From: Nonomuraea cypriaca
GTDB taxonomy: Bacteria; Actinomycetota; Actinomycetes; Streptosporangiales; Streptosporangiaceae
Reading direction: 5' to 3'
Assembly (NCBI RefSeq): GCF_015645445.1
Contig: NZ_JADOGI010000018.1
Span: 1 to 64,000, forward strand
DNA: 64,000 bases
In this document: piece after piece, positions 18,423 to 25,910 of the stretch
How positions within the stretch are numbered: position 1 is the stretch's first letter
How the letters are laid out: the number at the start of each line of letters is the position of its first letter
Notes under the pieces: model-generated
The model's input: the letters and a program-made list of their open reading frames with translations, nothing else
Told to the model about the DNA's origin: nothing
The model's database searches: none
Position numbers and translations under genes: made by a program

Positions 18423-18725
18423 TCAGTGATCGTCCCAATGGCCGTCATGCCAAGCGTGCCGGTGCCCGTCATGCACATAGTCGATGTGATTCTGGTGCGG
18501 GATCGCCACATGACCGCAGCCGGCCTCGTGCTGGTGCGGGTGATCGGCATGTTCGACGTGCCCGGCGGAATCGCACTCGTCGAAGTGACCGTTGTGCGCG
18601 CGGTGCAGGTGCCCGTCGTGCACGTAGTCGGTGTGGTCCCCATGCGGTACGGCGACGTGGCCGCAACTCTCGTCATGCCGGTGATCGTGTTCGGTGTGCT
18701 GCTGGTGCTCAGCGGTAGATGTCAT
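18423..18725 (-). CDS. histidine-rich duplicated small protein, probable metal binder
   Basis: 100 residues, about a quarter His and rich in Asp/Glu. It consists of two tandem copies of a ~35-residue unit: CGHVAVPHGDHTDYVHDGH then CGHVAIPHQNHIDYVHDGH, each followed by a H-rich tail (HRAHNGHFDE and HAWHDGHWDDH). One Cys per repeat. GGGGGAA precedes the ATG. Similar single-repeat proteins occur in actinobacteria, sometimes labelled zinc transporter permease, but there are no membrane spans here. A zinc or nickel buffering role is a reasonable guess. Confidence 0.75.
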   Translation of the reverse strand: MTSTAEHQQHTEHDHRHDESCGHVAVPHGDHTDYVHDGHLHRAHNGHFDECDSAGHVEHADHPHQHEAGCGHVAIPHQNHIDYVHDGHRHAWHDGHWDDH

Positions 18726-18825
18726 CGTTCCCCCTTCATACGAGCGATCCCCGAAATCACCGGCCGCATAGACCCGTCACGAATCTGGGCGGGAAAAAGA
18801 AGTTGGCTCTCTCTTTACGAGACCT

Positions 18826-19467
18826 TCAGCCGGCGCCCTGGTCGGATGGGATGGAAGGGGTGTGCAGCAGGGCCTGCTGGGCCGCGCCGGCCATCCAGGA
18901 CTCGGCCCGGTCGAAGCCCCAGCCGCGCTCTCCCACGAGGGTGATCCAGGCCGGCTCCCCGAGGTAGAACCAGAGCAGGTCGACGGCGTCGGCATGGTCC
19001 AGCTCGGGTCTCAGCGCGTTCAGTGCCGTGAGCCGGTCGGCCACCGCCGTGAGTGCGGCGAGGTAGGCCGCCATGGCCGCCTCCTTGACCGCCGCGACGG
19101 CGGGCTCCGCGAGGTTCTGGTGCATCAGGCCCCAGTCGATCTCCCAGTGCCGTTCGTGCGCCTGCCGGGTGCCGGCCGCGGTGATCGCGACGATCGCGCG
19201 CGGGTCGTCCGTCCGCTCGATCGCGATGAGGGTCTGCTCGACGGCGGGGTCCTCGACCACCGGCGCCAGCAGCGCGGCCAAGATCGCCGCCTTGCCGCCG
19301 GTGCTGGTGTAGACGGTCTGGACGGCCACCCGCGCCGCCGAGGCGATGTCCGCCACGGTCACCTTCGCGTAGCCGTCGGCGAGGAACAGCCTGCGCGCGC
19401 TGTCCAGGATCGCCGCGCGCGTGGAGAGCGCCGCGTCCGTGCGCCGAGGCGAGTTGTACGAACGCAT
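18826..19467 (-). CDS. TetR-family transcriptional regulator
   Basis: 213 residues. The DNA-binding domain is ILDSARRLFLADGYAKVTVAD, then IASAARVAVQTVYTSTGGKA, and a variable helical ligand domain follows. ATG at 19467 (a GTG lies one codon earlier). It is divergent from a hemerythrin-like gene across 73 bases that contain a perfect 12-base palindrome, so it probably represses that gene and itself. The ligand is unknown; a redox or metal-linked signal would fit the neighbour. Confidence 0.87.
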   Translation of the reverse strand: MRSYNSPRRTDAALSTRAAILDSARRLFLADGYAKVTVADIASAARVAVQTVYTSTGGKAAILAALLAPVVEDPAVEQTLIAIERTDDPRAIVAITAAGTRQAHERHWEIDWGLMHQNLAEPAVAAVKEAAMAAYLAALTAVADRLTALNALRPELDHADAVDLLWFYLGEPAWITLVGERGWGFDRAESWMAGAAQQALLHTPSIPSDQGAG

Positions 19468-19491
19468 CACCGGTGAACATTACCAAACGGC

Positions 19492-19516
19492 ATAGTCGAC
19501 TATATTGACCATAGTC
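19492..19516. promoter_or_regulatory. candidate TetR operator
   Basis: ATAGTCGACTAT at 19492-19503 is an exact palindrome, and ATAGTC recurs 19 bases later at 19511-19516. It lies midway between the TetR and hemerythrin starts. Confidence 0.55.
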
Positions 19517-19540
19517 ACCTCTATCCAATAACTTCCCCGC

Positions 19541-20155
19541 ATGACGGATTCCCAGGTGACAGCGGTTCTCGAGACCCGCCTCATCCACGACATACATCGC
19601 CGCGCCACTTCTTTGCTGGCCGAAGCCGCCGCCAGGCCCTCGGCCCCGCCAGCCGCCCTGGCCGAGGTCCGCGACTTCCTCGTCGCGCACCTGCACCACC
19701 ATCACGAGTCCGAGGACGACATCCTCTGGCCCATGATCAAGGCCAAGGCCCCCACCGCCGCCGACCCGCTCGCCGGCCTCAGCGACGAGCACGACCGGCT
19801 GGACGCGGCACTCGACGCGCTCGGCGCGGCCCCGATGGACGACTCCGACCGCACCGCGCTCCTGGACACCGCGGTCGCCGTTCGCGACCTGGTCCATCTG
19901 CATCTGGAACACGAGGAACCGGCGCTCTTCCCGGCCCTGCGCGATCACGTCTCCGAGGCCGCCTGGGCGGAGTTCTCCCAGCACGTCATGGCGACGACCC
20001 CCCAGGTGGGAATGCACCTTCTGGTCGGCTTCCTGGAGCAGGTGGGCACCCCGGAGGAGGTCGAGATGCTCATCGGCGGCATCCCCGCTCCCGTGCGCAC
20101 GGCCCTGCGCGAGCAGGCACAGGCCACCTTCGACACGTTGCGGGCGGCCGGCTGA
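19541..20155 (+). CDS. hemerythrin/HHE domain protein
   Basis: 204 residues. The HHE cation-binding helices supply likely di-iron ligands: IHDIHRR (~15-21), HLHHHHESEDDILWP, SDEHDRLDAALD and HLHLEHEEPALFPALRDHV. Such proteins bind oxygen, NO or iron, or repair iron centres. Cytoplasmic, no signal peptide. The C-terminal ~60 residues (MATTPQVGMHLLVGF onward) extend beyond the bundle and are common in actinobacterial versions. Under likely control of the divergent TetR gene. Confidence 0.88.
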   Translation: MTDSQVTAVLETRLIHDIHRRATSLLAEAAARPSAPPAALAEVRDFLVAHLHHHHESEDDILWPMIKAKAPTAADPLAGLSDEHDRLDAALDALGAAPMDDSDRTALLDTAVAVRDLVHLHLEHEEPALFPALRDHVSEAAWAEFSQHVMATTPQVGMHLLVGFLEQVGTPEEVEMLIGGIPAPVRTALREQAQATFDTLRAAG

Positions 20156-20706
20156 CGCGGCGCCTCGCGCTCCCGCCCGTTCGGCGCCGAACCGTGTCTG
20201 CTCGGCGCTGACCCGTTCAGCTCAGACGCTGAGGACCCAGGGGCTGAGGACGTCGTGCCTCGAAGATGAAGCAGCCGAACTCCACGGCGCGGACGTGGAC
20301 GAGGGCCACCTCGGGGTCGTCGAAGAGCACGTCGAGCAACGCCGTCGCGGCGACGGGATCGGCCGACTGGCGCGCCTCGACGAACTGACCGCCGAGGATC
20401 GTTCCATCGGCTCGGTAGGTACGGAAGACACGACGATCGCCGCCCATGGCGACGGGGTAGCCGGGCGACGGCTCCTGGCACGGGTTCGCGTGGATGAACA
20501 CCGGACCCAGCTCCTCGTACGCTCCCGGGTCGGCACCGGTCTCCATCGCCCAGCGGCGCAGCGGCGCGTACGAGGCCAGCAGCAGGGCCTCCCCCGGCGC
20601 CGACCGCCGCAGGCAGCAGCGCAGCGGGTTGCCACCCTCATCGGTGAGCGCCCTGGGCTCCCGCCCGGAGTCGTCCCTCTTACGAAGCTGATCCACCACA
20701 TCTGGA

Positions 20707-20714
20707 GCAATAGC
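20707..20714. repeat. left 8-bp target-site duplication
   Basis: GCAATAGC immediately left of the element; identical to the copy at 22365-22372. The length of 8 bp is the ISL3-family norm. Confidence 0.9.
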
Positions 20715-20825
20715 GGCTCTACGAGCTTCCCTGGAGTCCGTATTCGTGTGATCGCGCCGCGTGATCAACCTGGGTTACAGAGGGTGACCGGAGAAGTGTT
20801 GCCGCGGATCACGCAGGCATGATGA

Positions 20826-20886
20826 GCGCCTGTGGTTTGAGATCATGCTTGTCGACTAAAACTAGCGATCTCTCAACCACAGGCGC
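20826..20886 (+). promoter_or_regulatory. hairpin directly before the transposase start
   Basis: GCGCCTGTGGTT (20826-20837) and AACCACAGGCGC (20875-20886) are exact reverse complements with a 37-base loop; a near match extends inward (GAGATC/GATCTCT). The right arm touches the ATG. A transcript entering from outside would fold the start region, whereas one starting in the loop would not. Confidence 0.6.
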
Positions 20887-22335
20887 ATGGATCAGCATAT
20901 TGCGAATCTGCTGCTGGGTTTGGACGGAGTCGACGTGTTCGACGCTGCTACCAGCGCAAACGGGACTTTGACCGTGTACGTCACGACGTCGCCGGATATC
21001 GCCGGGGGCTGCACCGGCTGTGGGGTGCTGTCACGGCGCCCGCTGGAGTTGGTGGCCACCCATCCTCGTGACCTGGCTGTGGGCGAGCGCCGGGTGCGGC
21101 TCGTGTGGCACAAACGCCGCTGGTGGTGCGATGAGAACGCCTGCCAGAAACGGACGTTCAGCGAAGCGATCCCGCAGATCAACCCGGGGATGCGAACCAC
21201 GCGGCGGCTGCGGCGAGCGATCGGGGAGGCCATCGGCGAGCAGTTGCTGGCGGCGGCCGAGGCCGCACGCTCCCATGGCGTCGCCTGGCCCACCGCGCAC
21301 GCCTGTTTCGTCGAACTCGCCGACGACGCCGGGATCATCCCCGCGCTCGACCCATGCCCCGGCCCGATCGAGCCTGCCGAGCCTGACAGCCAGGCCGCAC
21401 GCGGTGGTCAACTCCACGACGACGGCCTGCCTCCGGTCGCCCACCTGGGCATCGACGACACCCGGCGCGGGAAACGCCGCCTGCGCAAAGATCCCGTCAC
21501 CGGCACCTGGACGGTGCTGGCCGACCGCTGGCAGACCGGATTCGTCGACATCAACGGCGAGGACGGGCTCCTCGGACAGGTGCAGGGCCGGGCCGCGGCC
21601 GACGCGATCTCCTGGTTGAAACGCCAGCCCAAGGGGTGGCTGGCCGCGGTCGAGATCGTCGCGATCGACATGAGCGCCTCCTACAAGGCCGCGATCCGCA
21701 CAGTGCTGCCACACGCCGCCATCGCCGTCGACCGGTTCCACGTGGTGCAACTGGCCAACAAGATGGTCGCCACCGTCCGCCGCAAGGAGACCGCCCGCAA
21801 GTACGGCCGCCGCGGCCGGGACGGCGACCCCGAGTACGCCGTGAAACGCCTGCTCATGCGCAACTTCGAAGACCTGAGCGGCGACGCGCGGGCCAAGATG
21901 TGGAAACTGCTGGCCGACGCCGGCCCGGCCGGGGAGGCGATCAAGGCCGCCTACGTCGCCAAAGAGCTGATCCGCGAGGTACTCGCCCTGTCGCCATCTC
22001 GAACCGGGGTCACCCCGGCGCACAGCCAGATCCGCCACCGCCTGTACACGTTCTTCACCTGGTGCGCCATCTTCGACGATATCCCTGAGCTGGCCACCTT
22101 CGTCAACACCATCGACAAATGGTCCGCCGAACTCATCGTCGCCGTGCGCACGGGCGTCAGCAACGCCAAGAGCGAGGGCGTCAACCGGATCGTCAAGCTG
22201 GTCGCCAGGGTCAGCTACGGCTTCCGCAATGTCACCAACCAGCACCGCCGCGTCCGCTACGCCGCAACCCGCGCAGGACGCCGCGCAAAGTCACAGACAG
22301 CGACCGTCAAACGATCAGTGCCGGTGGCCGCATGA
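20887..22335 (+). CDS. ISL3-family DDE transposase
   Basis: 482 residues. An N-terminal zinc-finger region (GCTGCGVLSRR, RRWWCDENACQKRTF) and helix-turn-helix precede the DDE domain: first Asp in HLGIDDTRRGKRR, second in EIVAIDMSASYKAAIR, AIAVDRFHVVQLAN, and Glu in SNAKSEGVNRIVKLV. This order is diagnostic of ISL3 (IS204/IS1001/IS1096/IS1165). ATG at 20887, immediately after a long hairpin. Frame intact, so probably functional. Confidence 0.95.
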   Translation: MDQHIANLLLGLDGVDVFDAATSANGTLTVYVTTSPDIAGGCTGCGVLSRRPLELVATHPRDLAVGERRVRLVWHKRRWWCDENACQKRTFSEAIPQINPGMRTTRRLRRAIGEAIGEQLLAAAEAARSHGVAWPTAHACFVELADDAGIIPALDPCPGPIEPAEPDSQAARGGQLHDDGLPPVAHLGIDDTRRGKRRLRKDPVTGTWTVLADRWQTGFVDINGEDGLLGQVQGRAAADAISWLKRQPKGWLAAVEIVAIDMSASYKAAIRTVLPHAAIAVDRFHVVQLANKMVATVRRKETARKYGRRGRDGDPEYAVKRLLMRNFEDLSGDARAKMWKLLADAGPAGEAIKAAYVAKELIREVLALSPSRTGVTPAHSQIRHRLYTFFTWCAIFDDIPELATFVNTIDKWSAELIVAVRTGVSNAKSEGVNRIVKLVARVSYGFRNVTNQHRRVRYAATRAGRRAKSQTATVKRSVPVAA

Positions 22336-22364
22336 TCACACATTCCAGCGAAGCTCGAAGAGCC

Positions 22365-22372
22365 GCAATAGC
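22365..22372. repeat. right 8-bp target-site duplication
   Basis: GCAATAGC immediately right of the element, identical to 20707-20714. Confidence 0.9.
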
Positions 22373-22522
22373 CCTGATTTCATAAGCCATGCTTCATCCT
22401 GTGCCCGACGGCCGGGCGGCCGCTGGCGGAAAACGGCCATCACGCTGGTGAGCGCCGCGACCCTGGATGCTCCCGCTGTGCCGGAATACGATCGGGGAGT
22501 GCTCACCCAGCGTTCATGTGGG

Positions 22523-23101
22523 ATGAACGGAAGGTATCCATGTCTGATGCTGTCGGCCGCGTCGCTGGTGCTGGCGGGGGCGCCCGCGGCGCCGGCGATC
22601 GACCACCGGCCGCCCGTACATGCCGCGATCCACCAGGACGGTCTGGCGCGGCTGACCGATCTCACCGTCCGGCGCATTCTCCTGGCCGACCAGGTGGCCG
22701 CGGCGAAGTACGGAACCAGCCGCCCGATCGACGATCCCGCCCGCGAACGGCAGGTGCTCGACTCGGTCGCCACCTTGTCCAGGAGCATCGGACTCGCCCC
22801 CAAGGACGGCGTGGACTTCTTCACGGCCCAGATCGAGGCCGCCAAGGTGGTGCAGCGCGGACTGTACGCGCACTGGAAGGCCCATCCCGAGCTGCGACCG
22901 AGCGAGCGGCCGGAGCTCGCCACCGAGGTCAGACCCCGGCTCGACCTGCTGACGACGCGGATCCTGCGGCAACTGAAGGCGACCCTCGGCGTCCGCGAGC
23001 CCACGGCCGCCTGCCGGATCGTCACGGGCGCCGGGGCGAGCGAGGCGAACTCCTCGTTGATCGCCGCCATGGCCGCCGTCAGCAGCCACCGACGTCGCTA
23101 G
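22523..23101 (+). CDS. secreted chorismate mutase, AroQ gamma class
   Basis: 192 residues. A signal peptide (MNGRYPCLMLSAASLVLAG, likely cleavage after APAAPA) precedes an AroQ-gamma helical domain: LARLTDLTVRRILLADQVAA, AKYGTSRPIDDPARERQVL, GVDFFTAQIEAAKVVQRGL and LLTTRILRQLKATLG. The Arg and Lys residues in the first helix and the FxxQIEAAKxVQ motif match the exported enzyme of M. tuberculosis (Rv1885c type). It converts chorismate to prephenate, here outside the cytoplasm, where the role is unclear. A GTG at 22499 is an alternative start. The adjacent ISL3 insertion ends ~160 bases upstream. Confidence 0.85.
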   Translation: MNGRYPCLMLSAASLVLAGAPAAPAIDHRPPVHAAIHQDGLARLTDLTVRRILLADQVAAAKYGTSRPIDDPARERQVLDSVATLSRSIGLAPKDGVDFFTAQIEAAKVVQRGLYAHWKAHPELRPSERPELATEVRPRLDLLTTRILRQLKATLGVREPTAACRIVTGAGASEANSSLIAAMAAVSSHRRR

Positions 23102-23173
23102 CGCTTTCTCGCCGCGAGGAACCCAAGCGACATCTGGGTGAACTCACCGGTACGAGCCGGGTGTGAGTTCAGG

Positions 23174-23203
23174 GGGCGTGTCACCATGAACGGTGACACG
23201 CCC
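23174..23203. promoter_or_regulatory. strong hairpin in the leader of a secreted-protein gene
   Basis: GGGCGTGTCACC (23174-23185) and GGTGACACGCCC (23192-23203) pair perfectly with a 6-base loop, and flanking G/C runs extend the stem. It lies 72 bases after the chorismate mutase stop and ends seven bases before the GGAGG of the next gene. It may terminate the first transcript or act as an operator or leader structure for the second. Confidence 0.5.
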
Positions 23204-23220
23204 ACCCCCCGGAGGTCCTG

Positions 23221-24171
23221 TTGACTGTCTTCCAGCGTGTTCTCCTCGCCTTAGCGGTGACGGCACTGGTGGCGCCGCCTGCCGTACCGGCCGCGGCAGC
23301 CGCGGCCCCAGCCGGAATGTACAGATTCGTGGTCGCCATCGGCGGACTGAAGACCGCCTCACGCGAGAACTGGGTGCGCCTCGCCACCTACTCGCTGACC
23401 GCCGACGGCAAGGCATACGACTCCCACTTCCACTGGTCCCAGCGCGTACGCGTGAATCGCGGCTACACCGGCGTCACCGCCTCCGGCTGCGGCGCGCGGG
23501 CCTGCCAGGTGCAGACCGCGGGCGGCTACCCCGCCACCAGTTCCCCCAAGAAGCTCAGCGGGACCTACACGACGACCGGCTCGGTGCTGCGGATCACCTG
23601 GGACGGCAACGGATGGGAGGAGTGGACGGTCAGTGAGCCGATCGCCGGGCAACTCGCCAAGCTCACCTACCGGGGCAGCTCCTTCGGCGCGACGCACGGG
23701 TACGGCTACGGCAGCAACGCCGCATGGAGCGACCGCGCGTCGATGGCGGAGATCGCCGCCTTCGACCACACCCGGCTCAAGCACGACTACCACCTGTGGA
23801 AGACCGACGCGGGCACGCCGTACCTCGACGAGGGCGCGGGCAACCCGTTCTGGATGACCGCGTGGCAACGGTGTTCGAGCGGCCGCTGCCTGGGCGGCGC
23901 CAACTCCGGCACTGACTACTACCTGTCCACCGCGAACGCCACCTCGACCGACCGCAGAGACACCATCTGGCACTGGCGGCGCGCGTTGGCGGACGGGCGC
24001 GGCGAGACCTGCTACACCGGCAACTCGCACGTCAAGCCCATGCTGCAGATCATCGACAACGCCGGCGGCTTCCACGGCTGGGTCGCCGTCGAGGCGTCGC
24101 TCAACCAGACCTCGCCGAGCCAGGGCACCTCGGCGGACGACATCGGCATCTTCGAGCTCAGCGAGTTCTAG
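23221..24171 (+). CDS. secreted protein of unknown function
   Basis: 316 residues. An N-terminal signal peptide (FQRVLLALAVTALVAPPAVP, cleavage near AAAAAPAG) is followed by a mature part rich in Trp, Tyr and Gly with paired cysteines (SGCGARACQV, QRCSSGRCLGG, GETCYTG), which suggests an extracellular disulfide-bonded fold. The start is TTG at 23221, supported by GGAGG 6-10 bases upstream. I do not recognise the family. The strong hairpin before its RBS suggests regulation of its own. Confidence 0.7.
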   Translation: MTVFQRVLLALAVTALVAPPAVPAAAAAAPAGMYRFVVAIGGLKTASRENWVRLATYSLTADGKAYDSHFHWSQRVRVNRGYTGVTASGCGARACQVQTAGGYPATSSPKKLSGTYTTTGSVLRITWDGNGWEEWTVSEPIAGQLAKLTYRGSSFGATHGYGYGSNAAWSDRASMAEIAAFDHTRLKHDYHLWKTDAGTPYLDEGAGNPFWMTAWQRCSSGRCLGGANSGTDYYLSTANATSTDRRDTIWHWRRALADGRGETCYTGNSHVKPMLQIIDNAGGFHGWVAVEASLNQTSPSQGTSADDIGIFELSEF

Positions 24172-24180
24172 CCGCCGGCC

Positions 24181-25308
24181 TCACTCGGGCGACGCTCGGG
24201 CGTCGTCCAGGAAGTCGCGCAGGAGGCGGTCGTAGCGGGCGCGGTCGACGTTCCACGCCTCGGTGTGCTGCCCCCGCGCGAACTCCTCCAGCTGGATCGG
24301 CCAGTTCAGGCGCCGGCCGGTGGCCGCGAGAAGGCGGGACTCCTGCACCGGATGGGCTTCGTCGGGAACGGTGTGGATCAGGAGCAGGGGCGGCCTGACC
24401 TTCGGCGGGTGGTTGATCATGCTGAGCCCGTCCACGTCCACTCCGGTACGCCACTCGGTGACGTGATTGGAGAGTGACCCGAAGAACGCAGGGACACCGT
24501 AGCCGCTGGCGCTGTGCGCGGCGGTCATCCCGACATCGATCATGGGCGCGTCCAGGATGGCCCGGTCGACCATGGTCGCCAGCGGGGACCTCGCGAGGAA
24601 CCGGCCGACGATCGCGCCGCCCATGGAGGTGCCGTACAGGATGACGCGTCGTGCCCCCCTGCGCTGGGCCTCGCGGACGGCGGCCTCCAGGTCACGCCAC
24701 TCCGAGTCGCCCAGGTGGATCAGCCCGTCGGGTGAGGGCGGCGCGCCTTCGTCGTTGCGGTAGCTGATGTTCAGGAAGGGCAGGCCGAGCTGGTGTACGA
24801 CCGGGAGCACCTTCAGCTCCGCCTTGCGCCGCCCGTTCTGCCCGTGGACCGCGATGACCCAGGTGGAGCCGCGTCCGGGCACGTACCACGCGGGAGCGGG
24901 GCCGAGTTCAGTAGGGATCATGATCTCGGAGTAGTCCACTCCCCAGGCGACCTTGGGGTCACCGGGCGGGACGTTGCCGAAGCGGCCGGGGGTGCCTACA
25001 GAGGGGATGAAGCCGCGCAGCACCTCGCGTGTCACCTGGCCGGGGGCCCGGGACACGATCTCGCCGAGCATCGAGTGGGAGCCGGTCCACTCCAGCCAGT
25101 ACGTCCCCGGCTTGCGGGTCTCCGCCGTGTCGGTCAGGGTCACCGCGTGGCCCCGCACGGCGAGCACCCGGGTGTTGTTCTCCCCGTAGCGCACGACCTT
25201 GATGGACTGGTCGCTGCCCCACCAGGCGGCGTAACCGCTCGCGCAGACCAGGACGGCCGCTAACGCGGCGAGGGCGATCGACACCTTCCGTCTACGCCCG
25301 GATGCCAT
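24181..25308 (-). CDS. membrane-anchored or exported alpha/beta hydrolase
   Basis: 375 residues. A basic start then one hydrophobic segment (VSIALAALAAVLVCASGYAAW) anchors or exports it. The hydrolase core has WVIAVHGQNGRRKAELK, nucleophile elbow ILYGTSMGGAIVG, an acidic residue in LIHTVPDEAHPVQES and a His near GQHTEAWNVD. Its ATG overlaps the end of the upstream TetR gene by 17 bases, so the two form an operon. Probable extracytoplasmic esterase or peptidase; substrate unknown. Confidence 0.8.
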   Translation of the reverse strand: MASGRRRKVSIALAALAAVLVCASGYAAWWGSDQSIKVVRYGENNTRVLAVRGHAVTLTDTAETRKPGTYWLEWTGSHSMLGEIVSRAPGQVTREVLRGFIPSVGTPGRFGNVPPGDPKVAWGVDYSEIMIPTELGPAPAWYVPGRGSTWVIAVHGQNGRRKAELKVLPVVHQLGLPFLNISYRNDEGAPPSPDGLIHLGDSEWRDLEAAVREAQRRGARRVILYGTSMGGAIVGRFLARSPLATMVDRAILDAPMIDVGMTAAHSASGYGVPAFFGSLSNHVTEWRTGVDVDGLSMINHPPKVRPPLLLIHTVPDEAHPVQESRLLAATGRRLNWPIQLEEFARGQHTEAWNVDRARYDRLLRDFLDDARASPE

Positions 25309-25864
25309 CGAGGGTCCTCCTCCCCGTCCGCCTGCACAGCTCTCGGAACGCGTCCTCCGGCAGGCCGATGCGCCCGCCGATGTAGAGGTGGACGAGCCCC
25401 TGGGTGCTGGAGGTCAGCACCAGCGCCACCTCCAGCGGATCGTCGGCGCGCAGCAGGCCCAGGCGCATGCCCTCGTCGACCAGGGCCACCACCGGGGCGA
25501 ACGCCGGGGACCCGCGGCCCTCGAAGTCGTCGGGGAACCGCCGGGCGCGTTCCCGCCGATCGGTCATGAGGAACGTGTACAGATGCGGAGTCCCGAGGGC
25601 GAAGTCCAGGAAGTCGTCCATCAGGCCGAACACCCGGCTCTCCCAGTCCCCGTCCTGGATCCGTGTCCCCCAGCCCTCCGCGATCCGCTTGAAGGCTCGA
25701 TCGACCACGGCGTCGAGCAGGGCCTGACGGTTCGGATAGTGCTTGTAGATCGCCATCGCGGTGACGCCGACCACGTCCGCCACCCGCCGCATGGTCACCG
25801 CGTCGGCACCCTCGCTCACGAGAATGTCCCGCGCCGCGTCGGCGATCCTCTCGGCCGTCTTCAT
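25292..25864 (-). CDS. TetR-family transcriptional regulator
   Basis: 190 residues beginning MKTAERIADAARDILVSEGA; HTH MRRVADVVGVTAMAIYKHYPN, then a C-terminal domain of the TetR_C_13/WHG type (GLVHLYIGGRIGLPEDAFREL). The ATG abuts a 37-base inverted repeat, so there is no Shine-Dalgarno and the mRNA may be leaderless; binding there would block its own promoter. It is co-transcribed with the membrane-anchored hydrolase downstream. Confidence 0.86.
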   Translation of the reverse strand: MKTAERIADAARDILVSEGADAVTMRRVADVVGVTAMAIYKHYPNRQALLDAVVDRAFKRIAEGWGTRIQDGDWESRVFGLMDDFLDFALGTPHLYTFLMTDRRERARRFPDDFEGRGSPAFAPVVALVDEGMRLGLLRADDPLEVALVLTSSTQGLVHLYIGGRIGLPEDAFRELCRRTGRRTLDGIRA

Positions 25865-25901
25865 GTATACACCGTACACCCCGGAGGTGTACGACGTATA
25901 C
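25865..25901. promoter_or_regulatory. autoregulatory operator of the TetR gene
   Basis: GTATACACCGTACACC (25865-25880) and GGTGTACGACGTATAC (25886-25901) are reverse complements at 14 of 16 positions around CCGGA. It directly precedes the TetR start codon (minus strand) and ends 10 bases from the LacI stop. Confidence 0.65.
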
Positions 25902-25910
25902 CCCGGGAGG

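Larger units (their letters stand above)
20715..22364 (+). mobile_element. ISL3-family insertion sequence, complete (1650 bp)
   Basis: Bounded by 21-base terminal inverted repeats that match at 19 positions: GGCTCTACGAGCTTCCCTGG at 20715 and, read from the right end (22364 inward), GGCTCTTCGAGCTTCGCTGG. A further shared block TGTGATC lies just inside both ends. Exact 8-bp duplications flank it, and the single transposase gene is intact, so insertion looks recent and the element may be active. It sits inside a DUF1203 gene. Confidence 0.93.
20217..22390 (-). pseudogene. DUF1203 gene split by an ISL3 element
   Basis: The 3' part (20217-20714) encodes DUF1203: GNPLRCCLRRSAPGEALLL, GPVFIHANPCQEPSPGYPV and VEFGCFIFEARR. 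Its true 5' end lies on the other side of the insertion: on the minus strand at 22390-22373 ATG reads MAYEIR, and with one copy of the 8-base target duplication the frame continues as AIAPDVVDQLRKRDD into the 3' part. The rejoined protein (~167 residues) has a normal DUF1203 N-terminus, and AGGA precedes the ATG. The apparent longer ORF that starts with TTG inside the IS is an artefact of the insertion. The function of DUF1203 is unknown. Confidence 0.88.

Noticed and set aside
12745..18425. Assignment of the catabolic operon as the kynurenine/aminomuconate or nicotinate pathway
   Set aside because: No ring-cleaving dioxygenase, deaminase or hydroxylase is present; only single enzyme families overlap.
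20179..20192. Perfect palindrome GTTCGGCGCCGAAC between hemerythrin and DUF1203 ends, as terminator
   Set aside because: No loop-forming spacer and short; could be chance in GC-rich DNA.
20715..20768. TTG start and N-terminus MITRRDHTN for the DUF1203 protein
   Set aside because: This segment is the left inverted repeat and inside of the IS; the native start lies at 22390 beyond the element.
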